Assembly (NCBI RefSeq): GCF_000786695.1 | Contig: NZ_CP009962.1 | Span: 5,539,533 to 5,603,532 of the forward strand | DNA length: 64,000 bases | Direction: 5' to 3' | Source of the DNA: Collimonas arenae | GTDB taxonomy: Bacteria; Pseudomonadota; Gammaproteobacteria; Burkholderiales; Burkholderiaceae_D | Shown: positions 36,362 through 44,711 of the stretch, in pieces | How the letters are laid out: the number at the start of each line of letters is the position of its first letter | Position numbering within the stretch: position 1 is the first letter of the stretch | The notes under the pieces: model-generated | What the model saw: only the letters and a program-made list of their open reading frames with translations | What the model was told of the DNA's origin: nothing | Databases searched by the model: none | Program-made: the position numbers and the translations under genes

Positions 36362-36847
36362 ATGGCTTTACGCATCATCGCCACCGGCGGCACCTTCGAC
36401 AAGCACTACGACGAGATCGCCGGCAAATTGACTTTCGCCGCCAGCCATCTGCCGCAAGTGATCCAGCGCGCCCGCATTACCGCGGAAATCGCGCTGGAAG
36501 AACTGCCGCTGCTGGATTCGCTCGACATGCAAGACATTGACCGCCGCCGCGTGCTGGCCTCCTGCACGCACGCCAAGGAAGAGGCCATCGTCATCATCCA
36601 CGGCACCGACACCATGCGCGAAACCGCAGCCGTGCTAGGCGCCGCCGCGCTGGAGAAGACCATCGTGGTGACCGGCGCGATGATTCCCTACGCCATCGTC
36701 AATTCCGACGCCCTGTTCAATTTCGGCTTCGCCTGCGGTGTTGCGCAAGCCTTGCCGCATGGCGTGTATGTGGCGATGAACGGCAAGATCTTTGCCTGGG
36801 ATAAAGTGGAAAAGAACCGGACCGCGGGCGTTTTCGAGCCGTTGTAA
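36362..36847 (+). CDS. Short asparaginase-domain protein
   Basis: 161 aa, only the N-terminal lobe of an L-asparaginase (usual length about 330). ATGGTFDK (about 7-14) carries the first catalytic Thr, and IIHGTDTMRETA (about 78-89) the second Thr-Asp pair, so both active-site triad regions are present. Such single-domain forms are common in proteobacteria, without a proven reaction. It lies 29 bp after the cytochrome gene with AAGGAAA before the ATG and is followed by a terminator, so it is probably the last gene of the sugar dehydrogenase operon. The functional link is unclear. Confidence 0.8.
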   Translation: MALRIIATGGTFDKHYDEIAGKLTFAASHLPQVIQRARITAEIALEELPLLDSLDMQDIDRRRVLASCTHAKEEAIVIIHGTDTMRETAAVLGAAALEKTIVVTGAMIPYAIVNSDALFNFGFACGVAQALPHGVYVAMNGKIFAWDKVEKNRTAGVFEPL

Positions 36848-36873
36848 CAACGCCTTCCGGACAATGCGAGCGT

Positions 36874-36906
36874 AAAAAAACGGGACAGAATTTCTGTCCC
36901 GTTTTT
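36874..36906. terminator. Terminator after the sugar dehydrogenase operon
   Basis: A7, then CGGGACAGAA/TTTCTGTCCCG, then a T-run. The same hairpin recurs at 38044-38075. Confidence 0.92.
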
Positions 36907-36967
36907 ATTTCCACCTAAGTACTTGCCATTACCTGGCGGCGGCAGTCAGACCACGGGCTTCAAGTAA
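36874..36967. repeat. Diverged direct copy of peptidase 3' end and terminator (copy 1)
   Basis: Aligns without indels to 38044-38137 at an offset of exactly 1170 bp: the terminator hairpin is identical and the segment after it (GGCGGCGGCAGTCAG..CCACG) is about 75-80% identical. On the minus strand it encodes LEARGLTAAAR and a stop, against DARGLTAAAK at the end of the intact M3 peptidase. It is therefore a remnant of the peptidase gene end. The insert between the copies holds two unknown ORFs. Confidence 0.85.
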
Positions 36968-37091
36968 AAATTCGACTGTCGTTGCTCACGCCAAACGCCC
37001 CTTTTCCACGAATGCAGATATAGAAATAATTGACTTTGTCGCAATAAATTCTGCTAAAGTCGGAATGTTGTTATTTTTATATTGACGCGAT

Positions 37092-37427
37092 ATGAGAGCT
37101 TGCCCCGACATCCCGCATTTGCGCTTAGATCACAGGAGCCAGCAAGGGCTCGATGAGATCAGAAGCAAGCTTGCGTTAGCGAAATTTGGCGCTGCTATTA
37201 CAGGCGGCGGTGTTCTTGCCCAGATCTTCTACCGCAGTAGTTCGGCACACGCTGCTTATAACATCACGCAAACAGATTGGAAGTTGATGGCCGAAAGCAT
37301 GAGTGCCTGGCCTGTCATTTCACAAAAAGTTGTGAGAGACATTGCTCTTTATCAGGCCTTGGATCATCAGAACGATCTTGCTCAACGGCGTTTTTGGGAG
37401 GCAATGGCAGATGGCTGTACCCCTTAG
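37092..37427 (+). CDS. Hypothetical protein
   Basis: 111 aa, no family recognised. It contains a moderately hydrophobic stretch (LALAKFGAAITGGGVLAQIF, about 29-48) and a helical C-terminal half (MAESMSAWPVISQKVVRDIA). No good Shine-Dalgarno motif is visible before the ATG, so the start is uncertain. It overlaps the start of the next ORF by 17 bp in a different frame. It lies between the two 1170-bp-offset repeats, so it may have arrived with that segment. Confidence 0.4.
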   Translation: MRACPDIPHLRLDHRSQQGLDEIRSKLALAKFGAAITGGGVLAQIFYRSSSAHAAYNITQTDWKLMAESMSAWPVISQKVVRDIALYQALDHQNDLAQRRFWEAMADGCTP

Positions 37428-37965
37428 GCTGGTCGGCTTGCTTCTCCTTTTTCCCAGTCTGGCGATTGCCGATAACGGGATAGCGGATCAGCAAGCGCAA
37501 ACTCTGATGCGTTCTTTCGTTGCGACTCAATTGCAGGAAGCCAGGACCAAGGCTGAAGCCGCGTATGTGAATTGCAGTGACTCGGCGATGAAGGCGCCGG
37601 CATTGACCGCCAACGTCTTCGATCGTATTGCGCTGACCAATGACGAGAAGAGAATGGTATTGTTTTATTTTTCTGCACATGCGCTGAGATTGTGTACGGA
37701 AAAAACCGCACAGGCGTTATTGGTTGCTGCCCAGCTCGCCAGAATGGTGGATCTGCCGGAGTATTCCGTAGCGGACGATCCTCATGGCGAAATGGTGACC
37801 GGGTTTGCTCTCGGCGAATACCGGCGTGAACTAGGCTACAAGGTCCGTTACTATGCCTTGCCGACACGTAAACGCCTGGAGTTGGAAGCAATCGATGTTT
37901 TGCAGCAGCCGTTCAATTTACGTGAATCGGCGCGGAATCTGGGGTTATGGTCTGGCGGGCAATAA
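37411..37965 (+). CDS. Hypothetical periplasmic protein
   Basis: 184 aa from the ATG at 37411, with GGGAGG about ten bases upstream. A signal peptide is clear (MAVPLRLVGLLLLFPSLAIA, cleavage after about residue 20). The mature part is helical with two conserved-looking cysteines (about 52 and 95, in YVNCSDSAM and ALRLCTEKT). No enzyme motif seen. It overlaps the preceding ORF and lies between the direct repeats. Function unknown. Confidence 0.55.
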   Translation: MAVPLRLVGLLLLFPSLAIADNGIADQQAQTLMRSFVATQLQEARTKAEAAYVNCSDSAMKAPALTANVFDRIALTNDEKRMVLFYFSAHALRLCTEKTAQALLVAAQLARMVDLPEYSVADDPHGEMVTGFALGEYRRELGYKVRYYALPTRKRLELEAIDVLQQPFNLRESARNLGLWSGGQ

Positions 37966-38043
37966 ATGCGCTTGTCGTTATGAGCGCATAGCCAGAGATA
38001 CTGCGGATGTTGTGAGTGGCTGTGCTTCGCTTTTGCTGCAGAC

Positions 38044-38137
38044 AAAAAAACGGGACAGAATTTCTGTCCCGTTTTCATTTCCGACCAGGCCCTGGAGATT
38101 ACTTGGCGGCGGCAGTCAGGCCACGTGCATCCAGCAA
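38044..38137. repeat. Peptidase 3' end and terminator (copy 2, intact side)
   Basis: Contains the terminator CGGGACAGAA/TTTCTGTCCCG (38051-38071) that serves the M3 peptidase gene and the last codons of that gene. Direct-repeat partner of 36874-36967. Confidence 0.85.
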
Positions 38138-40291
38138 CGGCCCGACGTCGGGTCCGCGGCCGTAGAAATCCTTGAACAATGCACTTGGATCGTCACTGAA
38201 GCCGCGCGACAGCACCTTGGCGCGCAACAGATCGCCATTGGCGCGTTTCAAGCCGCCGTGGGCATTCATCCAGTACTCCGTGTCCTTGGCCAGCACGTCG
38301 CTCCAGATATAGGCGTAGTAACCGGCGGAATAGCCGCTGGCGAACACATGCTGGAAGTACGGGGTGTGATAGCGCGGCGGCACCACGTAACCCTTGGCGC
38401 TGGCGGTACCCAATGCCTTGGCTTCAAACGCCATCACGTCGGTGACATCCGGGGTCTGGTTCACAGACAACTGGTGCCAGGACTGGTCCAGGATTGCAGC
38501 TGACAGATATTCGGATGTGTCGTAGCCGGCATTGAATTTGCGCGCAGCCAGCACCTTGTTGACCAGCGCCCGCGGCATCGGCTTTCCGGTTTCATAGTGC
38601 TTGGCGTAGTGTGCCAGCACCTTCGGATTGTGCGACCACATTTCATTGAATTGCGACGGATATTCAACAAAGTCAGGCGGCACGGAAGCTCCGGAGAACA
38701 TCGGATATTCGACGTTGGAGAACAGACCGTGCAAGGCGTGACCGAACTCGTGGAACATGGTGTTGACTTCGTCGAAGCTGAGCAGCACCGGCTTGCCTGC
38801 TGGCGGTTTGGCGATGTTGATGTTGTTCGATACGACCGGCTTGGTGCCGAACAAGCGCGACTGCGCAACGTAGGTGTTCATCCAGGCTCCGCCCTGCTTG
38901 TTGTCGCGTGCGAACGGGTCGAACAGGAACAGGCCCAGCGCGGAATCGTCTGCGTTAAATACCTCGAACACGCGCACATCCTGCTGGTATACCGGCAAAT
39001 CGGTGCGTTCCTTGAAAGTCAGGCCGTACAGCTCATGCGCTGCGTAGAACACGCCGTCCTGCAGCACATTGTTCAGCTCGAAGTAAGGTTTGATCTGGGA
39101 TTCGTCGAAGTTGTAGCGCTCCTTGCGCACCTGTTCCGAATAGAAGCCCCAGTCCCATGGCTGCAATTTGAACGGTTTGCTATGTTTTGCCTTCGCCTGG
39201 CGGTCGATCAGCTGCTGCATGGCGGCGGCTTCCTTGCGGGCGTTTGCGGCGGCTGGCGGCGCCAGTTGGGCCAGCATTTTATTCACAGCGGCCGGGGTGC
39301 CTGCGGTTTCCTCTTCCAGCACATAGGCCGCATGGTTCGGGTAGCCCAGCAGCGCTGCTCGTTGAGCGCGCAGCTTGACGATTTGCGCGACATTGCCAAC
39401 GTTGTCGCCGGCGCCGCCGTCGCCACGGCTGATCGAAGCTTTATAGATACGTTCGCGCAACGCACGATTCTTGAGTTGCGCCAGTACTGGTTGGTCTGTG
39501 GTGTTTTGCAGCGGGATCAGCCATTTGCCGTCCAGCTTGCGTGTTTCCGCAGCTTGCGCGGCAGCGGCGATTTCCTCTTTCGACAAACCGTCCAGGTCGG
39601 CCACCTTGTCGACCACGATCGCGCCATCGTTGCTGGCTTTCAGCAGGTTTTGCTGGAATTGCGTGGTAAGCGAGGAAATCTGCTGGTTCATCTTGCGCAG
39701 CTGGTCTTTTTCAGCAGGGGACAGACGCGCGCCGGCGCGGACGAAATCGGTCCGATAACGTTCCAGCAGCCGCAGCGACTCGGCATCGAGGCCAAGGCTG
39801 GCGCGTTGCTGGTACAACGTTTCGATGCGGGCGAACAGGATCGGATCGAGGAAGATGGCGTCTTCATGCTCCGCCAGCTTGGGAGCGATGTCTTGCTGGG
39901 TCTGGTCCATCACCGGACTGGTATTTGAGCTGATGAGATTGAAGAAGACGTCTTTGACGCGGGTCAGCATCAGGCCGGAGCGCTCCAGCGCAACAATCGT
40001 GTTATCGAAAGTCGGCGCCGCCGGATTGGCGGCAATCGCATTGACTTCCTGGCGCTGCTGCGCCATGCCGGCCTCGAAGGAAGGTTTGTAGTCGCTGTCC
40101 TTGATCTTGTCGAAGGGCGGCAGGTTGTACGGCAAGGAGCTGACCTGGGCAAAGGGCGAGGACGCCGCATAGGCTGCGGTCGCGGCGGCGGCGGACTGAT
40201 CGGGCTTGGTCGGCATGTCGCAGCCCATCAATCCTGCTGCAGCGCCGAGCATTAATCCGCATACCGAGATATGTCTTGTAGAAACTTGCAT
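38099..40291 (-). CDS. M3-family zinc metallopeptidase, Dcp-like, lipoprotein
   Basis: 730 aa. The zinc motif HEFGHALHGLFSN and the downstream Glu region (FNEMW, about 25 residues later) are the M3 (thimet/Dcp/OpdA) active site. The N-terminus is a lipoprotein signal (SVCGLMLGAAAGLMGC), so it should be anchored in the periplasm, where it would trim peptides. The start at 40291 is set by AAGGAG; the frame is open further upstream without support. Dipeptidyl carboxypeptidase is the closest description, but some members are oligopeptidases. A terminator follows, and a diverged copy of its last codons lies at 36.9 kb. Confidence 0.9.
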   Translation of the reverse strand: MQVSTRHISVCGLMLGAAAGLMGCDMPTKPDQSAAAATAAYAASSPFAQVSSLPYNLPPFDKIKDSDYKPSFEAGMAQQRQEVNAIAANPAAPTFDNTIVALERSGLMLTRVKDVFFNLISSNTSPVMDQTQQDIAPKLAEHEDAIFLDPILFARIETLYQQRASLGLDAESLRLLERYRTDFVRAGARLSPAEKDQLRKMNQQISSLTTQFQQNLLKASNDGAIVVDKVADLDGLSKEEIAAAAQAAETRKLDGKWLIPLQNTTDQPVLAQLKNRALRERIYKASISRGDGGAGDNVGNVAQIVKLRAQRAALLGYPNHAAYVLEEETAGTPAAVNKMLAQLAPPAAANARKEAAAMQQLIDRQAKAKHSKPFKLQPWDWGFYSEQVRKERYNFDESQIKPYFELNNVLQDGVFYAAHELYGLTFKERTDLPVYQQDVRVFEVFNADDSALGLFLFDPFARDNKQGGAWMNTYVAQSRLFGTKPVVSNNINIAKPPAGKPVLLSFDEVNTMFHEFGHALHGLFSNVEYPMFSGASVPPDFVEYPSQFNEMWSHNPKVLAHYAKHYETGKPMPRALVNKVLAARKFNAGYDTSEYLSAAILDQSWHQLSVNQTPDVTDVMAFEAKALGTASAKGYVVPPRYHTPYFQHVFASGYSAGYYAYIWSDVLAKDTEYWMNAHGGLKRANGDLLRAKVLSRGFSDDPSALFKDFYGRGPDVGPLLDARGLTAAAK

Positions 40292-40425
40292 CAATTCTCC
40301 TTGTGTAATTATTGGATACCGGCAATTATTTTTTTGACGAAACATTTTACGCCGCATTCGAGAAGTGGTGGTTGTCGTATTTTCAGCTCAAAAGCCACCC
40401 GCAAAAGCCACCCATAAAAGCAAGA

Positions 40426-40460
40426 AAGACACGAACACCCAGGCGGGTTGTTCGTGTCTT
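40426..40460 (-). terminator. Hairpin downstream of the porin gene
   Basis: AAGACACGAACA pairs with TGTTCGTGTCTT around a GC-rich loop. On the minus strand it is followed by a T-rich stretch, so it should terminate the porin transcript. Confidence 0.75.
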
Positions 40461-40511
40461 CGTGATGGAAAAGCCGCCCGCACAATACTGTCGCCGGCTT
40501 CCCGTTTAACG

Positions 40512-41585
40512 TCAGAAGCGGTGCTGCATCCCCGCAATTACCCCGGTCTGGCTGCTGCCGTAGGCAATATCGTCGCGCGACAGGCCGACCAGCTGCTGGT
40601 TCTTGGCTTTGGCATACGCCGCGCTCAGGTACAGGTCGGTGCGTTTCGACAGTGCATATTTGCCGCGCACCGAATACATGATCGGATCTGCATCCTTGCC
40701 GCTGGCGACGTTCTTGATGTTCTGATAGTAGATCGCGCCTATCAGCGTCACCACCGGCGTTGCCTTGTAGCTGGCGCCGCCCCAGAACAGGTCGCTGCGC
40801 AGGTCTGGCGCATTGGATGCCAGCGTCTTCTTGTAGTTGCGATAGCCCAGATTCAAATCCAGTCCGCCCAGCTGGTAGTCGCCGGCCAGGTGGATGGTCG
40901 TGGTCTTGTCGTAAGCGCTGCTGGCAGGGCTTGCCGCCGCACCGTTGACCCGGTCGTAGGTGGCCGCGATACGGAACGGGCCGCTTTCGTAGCCGACACC
41001 GAAATCGTACTTGGCGCTGTCGCTATTGCTGCCGGCAGTCTCGCCGAAGCCATACGTTGCGCCCAGCTTGAAGCTGCCGAATTTTCCCTGGTACTTGAGG
41101 ATATTCTGCAAATTGGTTGGCATGCCGTCCTTGCGGCCACCGGTGGCGCCGGCCGAGGTCGCCCAGGAATACTGGCCTGAGTAACCCATCGGATCGAATG
41201 GCAGGATGAAATCGTAGGTGGTGGTGAAAGAACGACCCGCCACCAGCCGCCCGAAGCTGCCTTCCAGGCCGACGTTGGCCTGGCGGTTAAACAGCACGCC
41301 TGCGCTGTCGAACTCGCCGGTATCGACCTTGAAGCCGTTTTCCAGCTGGAACACGGCTTTCAGTCCGCCGCCCAGGTCTTCGGTGCCGCGAAAGCCGATG
41401 CGCGAAGTATTCATTGCACCGGAACTGAGGCGCAGCAGGCCATCCTTATTGGCATTGGCGTTATTCACATATTCGACTCCGGTGTCGATGATGCCGTAGA
41501 TGCTGACATTGGTTTGCGCATGCGCGCCAGACGCCAATGCGCCGAGTGCGGCGAACGTTGCCGTCGCCAGGTACTTTCTCTTCAT
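40512..41585 (-). CDS. Gram-negative outer-membrane porin
   Basis: 357 aa. Signal peptide MKRKYLATATFAALGALASG ending at AHAQ, then NVSIYGIIDTGVEYV, the standard opening of betaproteobacterial 16-strand trimeric porins. GFRGTEDLGGGLKAVFQLEN and the C-terminal Phe (QHRF) needed for BAM insertion are present. GGAGGAAG precedes the ATG at 41585. It follows the ABC ATPase gene (about 115 bp gap) in the same orientation and may be the outer-membrane door for that transporter's substrate. Confidence 0.93.
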   Translation of the reverse strand: MKRKYLATATFAALGALASGAHAQTNVSIYGIIDTGVEYVNNANANKDGLLRLSSGAMNTSRIGFRGTEDLGGGLKAVFQLENGFKVDTGEFDSAGVLFNRQANVGLEGSFGRLVAGRSFTTTYDFILPFDPMGYSGQYSWATSAGATGGRKDGMPTNLQNILKYQGKFGSFKLGATYGFGETAGSNSDSAKYDFGVGYESGPFRIAATYDRVNGAAASPASSAYDKTTTIHLAGDYQLGGLDLNLGYRNYKKTLASNAPDLRSDLFWGGASYKATPVVTLIGAIYYQNIKNVASGKDADPIMYSVRGKYALSKRTDLYLSAAYAKAKNQQLVGLSRDDIAYGSSQTGVIAGMQHRF

Positions 41586-41699
41586 GTTGCTTCCTCCGTT
41601 GTAGTAATTTTTGTTGGCTGTGCGTTTACTGCCTGGCTGCACAAAGGCCGTTGCATGACATTGATGTCTCCCTCCCCTTTCCATGTGTTCAACCCCTGA

Positions 41700-42785
41700 T
41701 CAAAAAGCCCATAGCGCGTCTTTCGGCAACTGCAGCCAGTACTCGCCGGGGGCCAGCCTTTGTCGCGCGTAGGCCCGCAAAACGCTGCTGTCGGCGCCGC
41801 TGTCGGCTGTATTGCGAAACACGCATTCCCAGCGATCGCCCAGATACATGCAAGTCGCCAGCGGCAGCTTGATGCTGTTTTCTACGGGGGCATCGGAAAT
41901 GTTGACCTGCTCGACGCGGATAATGGCGACCGCATCCTTGCCGCCGGCGCCGGAACCACGCAGCGTTGCCGTGACATTGCCGCCCTCCACCTGCAGCAGC
42001 GCGTGGGAGTCGTCGCAATGCAAGACCTTGGCCGGCAAGCGGTTATTGCTGCCCATGAATTCCGCAGTGAACAGGGTGTCCGGCGTCTCATACATGCGCT
42101 GCGGCGTGCCCTGTTGTTCGATCTTGCCATTGTTCAGCAGCAGGATGCGATCCGAAATCGCCATCGCCTCTGCTTGGTCATGCGTCACCATCAATGCTGA
42201 CAAGCCGAGCCGTACAATCAGCTCGCGCAGGAAGGCGCGCGCTTCTTCGCGCAGCTTGGCGTCGAGATTCGATAGAGGTTCGTCCAGCAGGATCACAGGC
42301 GGGTTGTAGACCAGCGCGCGGGCGATGGCGACGCGTTGCTGTTGGCCGCCGGAGAGTTGATGCGGAAAGCGGTCGCCCAGATGGCCGAGGCCGAGCTGGC
42401 CGAGTACGGTTTTTACGCGTTCGGCAATGTCGCTGCCGTTCATCTTGCGCAGCTTCAAACCATAGGCGACGTTATCGAACACCGTCTTGTGCGGCCACAG
42501 CGCATACGACTGGAACACCAGTCCCAGATTGCGTTCTTCCGCCGGAATTTCCAGCTTGCGTGCGCCATCGAACATGATCCGTTCGCCAATCTGGATGCTG
42601 CCTGACTTCGGCGATTCCAGGCCGGCGACGGCGCGCAGCAAGGTGGTCTTGCCGCTACCGGAAGGTCCCAGCAAGGCGACCACTTCGCCGCGCTGCAATT
42701 CCATCGATACGCCCTTGAGAATCGGGTTGGCGCTGGCGCCGCTGCCGTAATCGAGATGCAGGTTGTTGACACTTAATTCGCTCAT
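41700..42785 (-). CDS. ABC transporter ATPase, Fe3+/polyamine type
   Basis: 361 aa. Walker A GPSGSGKTTLLRAVAGL, signature LSGGQQQRVAIARAL, Walker B PVILLDEPLSNLDAKLREEA and the H-loop MVTHDQAEAMA are all intact. A C-terminal TOBE-like domain (about 250-355) marks the FbpC/PotA/PhnT group. The start at 42785 gives MSELSVNNLHLDYG; AGGAAA lies upstream. It energises the two-domain permease encoded just upstream on the same strand. Confidence 0.92.
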   Translation of the reverse strand: MSELSVNNLHLDYGSGASANPILKGVSMELQRGEVVALLGPSGSGKTTLLRAVAGLESPKSGSIQIGERIMFDGARKLEIPAEERNLGLVFQSYALWPHKTVFDNVAYGLKLRKMNGSDIAERVKTVLGQLGLGHLGDRFPHQLSGGQQQRVAIARALVYNPPVILLDEPLSNLDAKLREEARAFLRELIVRLGLSALMVTHDQAEAMAISDRILLLNNGKIEQQGTPQRMYETPDTLFTAEFMGSNNRLPAKVLHCDDSHALLQVEGGNVTATLRGSGAGGKDAVAIIRVEQVNISDAPVENSIKLPLATCMYLGDRWECVFRNTADSGADSSVLRAYARQRLAPGEYWLQLPKDALWAF

Positions 42786-42830
42786 GATGATTTCCTGTGT
42801 TTGTTTTCTGTGCACGCTTGATCGTCGACG

Positions 42831-44636
42831 CTAGTCGTGCAACTTGATGCCGAAGCGCAGCGCGATGCCGAGACCGATGGCCACCAGCGTGATGTTGATA
42901 AAGGACAGCGTTGCGACCAGGTCGACCGAACCGGAAGCCCAGAGCGACACGATCAGCGCGCCGATCACTTCCGTACCCGGCGACAGCAGATAGACGCCGG
43001 TGGAGTACTCGCGTTCGAAGATCAGGAACACCATCAGCCAGGCGCCCAGCACGCCGTAGCGCACCAGCGGCAGGGTGACGTCGCGCGTGACTTGTGAACG
43101 GCGGGCGCCGACTGCGCGCGCGGCTTCTTCCAGTTCCGGGCCGACTTGCAGCAGCGCCGTCGTGATCAGGCGCAGGCCGTACGCCAGCCACACCACCGAG
43201 TACGCCAGCCACACCGAGAAAATGGTGGAGCGCAATTCGCGCAATTGCGGAATGAGGTTTTCCACCAGCCAGTTGGCGACGGCGTTGTCATAACCCTTGA
43301 GCAGGCTGTCGAGGAAAGACGGCACGAACAGGAATACCCACAGGAAAGACAAGCCGGCCAGCAAACCCGGAACGGCGCGCGGGATCAGCACGCTGTAGTC
43401 GAGGAAACGGGTGATGCCGTCGGCCTTGCGATGCATGGCCAGCGCGATACAGCAATAACAAGCCACCGCAATCGCGCCGCCGATGACGCCGATCAGGATC
43501 GTGTTGACGATGCCGCGCATCAGTGACGGTTGATCCCAGATATCGCGGAAGTGCTGGAAGGTCATTGCATCCAGCAGCGATACGCCGTAGCCCCAATGCG
43601 AAACGAAGGCGCGCAAAGCGATGCCGGACAACGGAATCACGATGGTGAAGATCAGCCAGGCAGCGATCAGGCTGAACGCCAGCCATTTCCATTTACCCAG
43701 CGGCAGTGCTTTCTGCCGCGCGCCCTTGCCCTTGATCGAGACATATTTGTTGGCAGAACGCAGCAACCAGCGCTGTATCATCACCAACGGTAACGTTACC
43801 GCCACCAGGCATACCGCCACCGCCGCCATCAAATGGTAGGAAGGCGTGCCGAGCTTGTTGGTCAGTTTGTACAAGTAGGTCGGCAATACCAGATGGCCTT
43901 CCGGATCGCCCAGCACCAGCACCAGTCCAAATACTTCGAAGCCAAGGAAAAATACCAGCACGCCGGCATATGCCAACGCCGGCATGATCATCGGCAGCGA
44001 CACATTCAACGCCACTTGCAAAGGCGAAGCGCCAGCCACGCGCGCCGCTTCTTCCACATCTGCGCCCAGGCTTTTCAGCGCCGCCGAAGCGTACAGGTAA
44101 ACGTGCGGCACGTGGGTCAGGCCGGCGATGATGACGATGCTGGGAAAGGCGTACACATTCCATGGCGTCGCCTCTATGCCGACCATGCGCAGCAGGTCCT
44201 GCATCCACACGGTATAGAAGCCGACCGGCCCCATCGACACCACGTAACCGAAGGCGATCACCATCGGCGATACGAAAATCGGCACCAGTAGCATCGGCGC
44301 AATCCAGTTGCGGCCAGGCAGGTCGGTGCGCACCATCAGGAAAGCCAGCATGCCGCCCAGCGGCACGGCGATAAAGGCCAGGCCGCTGGCGAGCAGCAAG
44401 CCGTTAATGAAAGCCTGGCGGAAATCGGGATCGTCGAAAATGAAACGATACGGCTCCAGGCTCAGGGCCTTGACCGGCGCAAAAAACGGCGCGGATAAAA
44501 AGCTTTGATAAAAAATCAGCACCAGCGGCAGGAAAATCGCTACTGCCGCCAGCGTGACCACCAGTCCGCGCGGCCAGTTAAGGCGCGCCAGCCGGGAGCG
44601 GCTGGCCAGCGGATGGGGGATTGAATGAGAAGTCAT
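42831..44636 (-). CDS. Fused ABC permease, FbpB type
   Basis: 601 aa, roughly twelve membrane segments in two homologous halves, the fused permease layout of Fe3+, thiamine or 2-aminoethylphosphonate importers. Each half has an EAA loop: EEAARVAGASPLQVALNVSL (about residue 190) and EEAARAVGARRSQVTRDVTL (about residue 515), where the ATPase docks. It lies between the ATPase gene (45 bp) and the binding-protein gene (about 75 bp), all minus strand. Confidence 0.92.
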   Translation of the reverse strand: MTSHSIPHPLASRSRLARLNWPRGLVVTLAAVAIFLPLVLIFYQSFLSAPFFAPVKALSLEPYRFIFDDPDFRQAFINGLLLASGLAFIAVPLGGMLAFLMVRTDLPGRNWIAPMLLVPIFVSPMVIAFGYVVSMGPVGFYTVWMQDLLRMVGIEATPWNVYAFPSIVIIAGLTHVPHVYLYASAALKSLGADVEEAARVAGASPLQVALNVSLPMIMPALAYAGVLVFFLGFEVFGLVLVLGDPEGHLVLPTYLYKLTNKLGTPSYHLMAAVAVCLVAVTLPLVMIQRWLLRSANKYVSIKGKGARQKALPLGKWKWLAFSLIAAWLIFTIVIPLSGIALRAFVSHWGYGVSLLDAMTFQHFRDIWDQPSLMRGIVNTILIGVIGGAIAVACYCCIALAMHRKADGITRFLDYSVLIPRAVPGLLAGLSFLWVFLFVPSFLDSLLKGYDNAVANWLVENLIPQLRELRSTIFSVWLAYSVVWLAYGLRLITTALLQVGPELEEAARAVGARRSQVTRDVTLPLVRYGVLGAWLMVFLIFEREYSTGVYLLSPGTEVIGALIVSLWASGSVDLVATLSFINITLVAIGLGIALRFGIKLHD

Positions 44637-44711
44637 AGTGTGTACCTTGCAAAAGCCCTGCTTGAATTCGCGGGCCGGAGGAATGCGGCGTGGTCCGGCC
44701 TGCGTCCTGCT

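Noticed and set aside
38597..39928. Long plus-strand ORF (443 aa) opposite the M3 peptidase
   Set aside because: Antisense to an intact zinc peptidase with the HEFGH motif; no start signal and shadow-like composition.
40365..40511. Repeated AAGCCACCC units near 40.39 kb as a CRISPR-like repeat
   Set aside because: Only two or three short imperfect units with no spacers; the main structure is the porin terminator.
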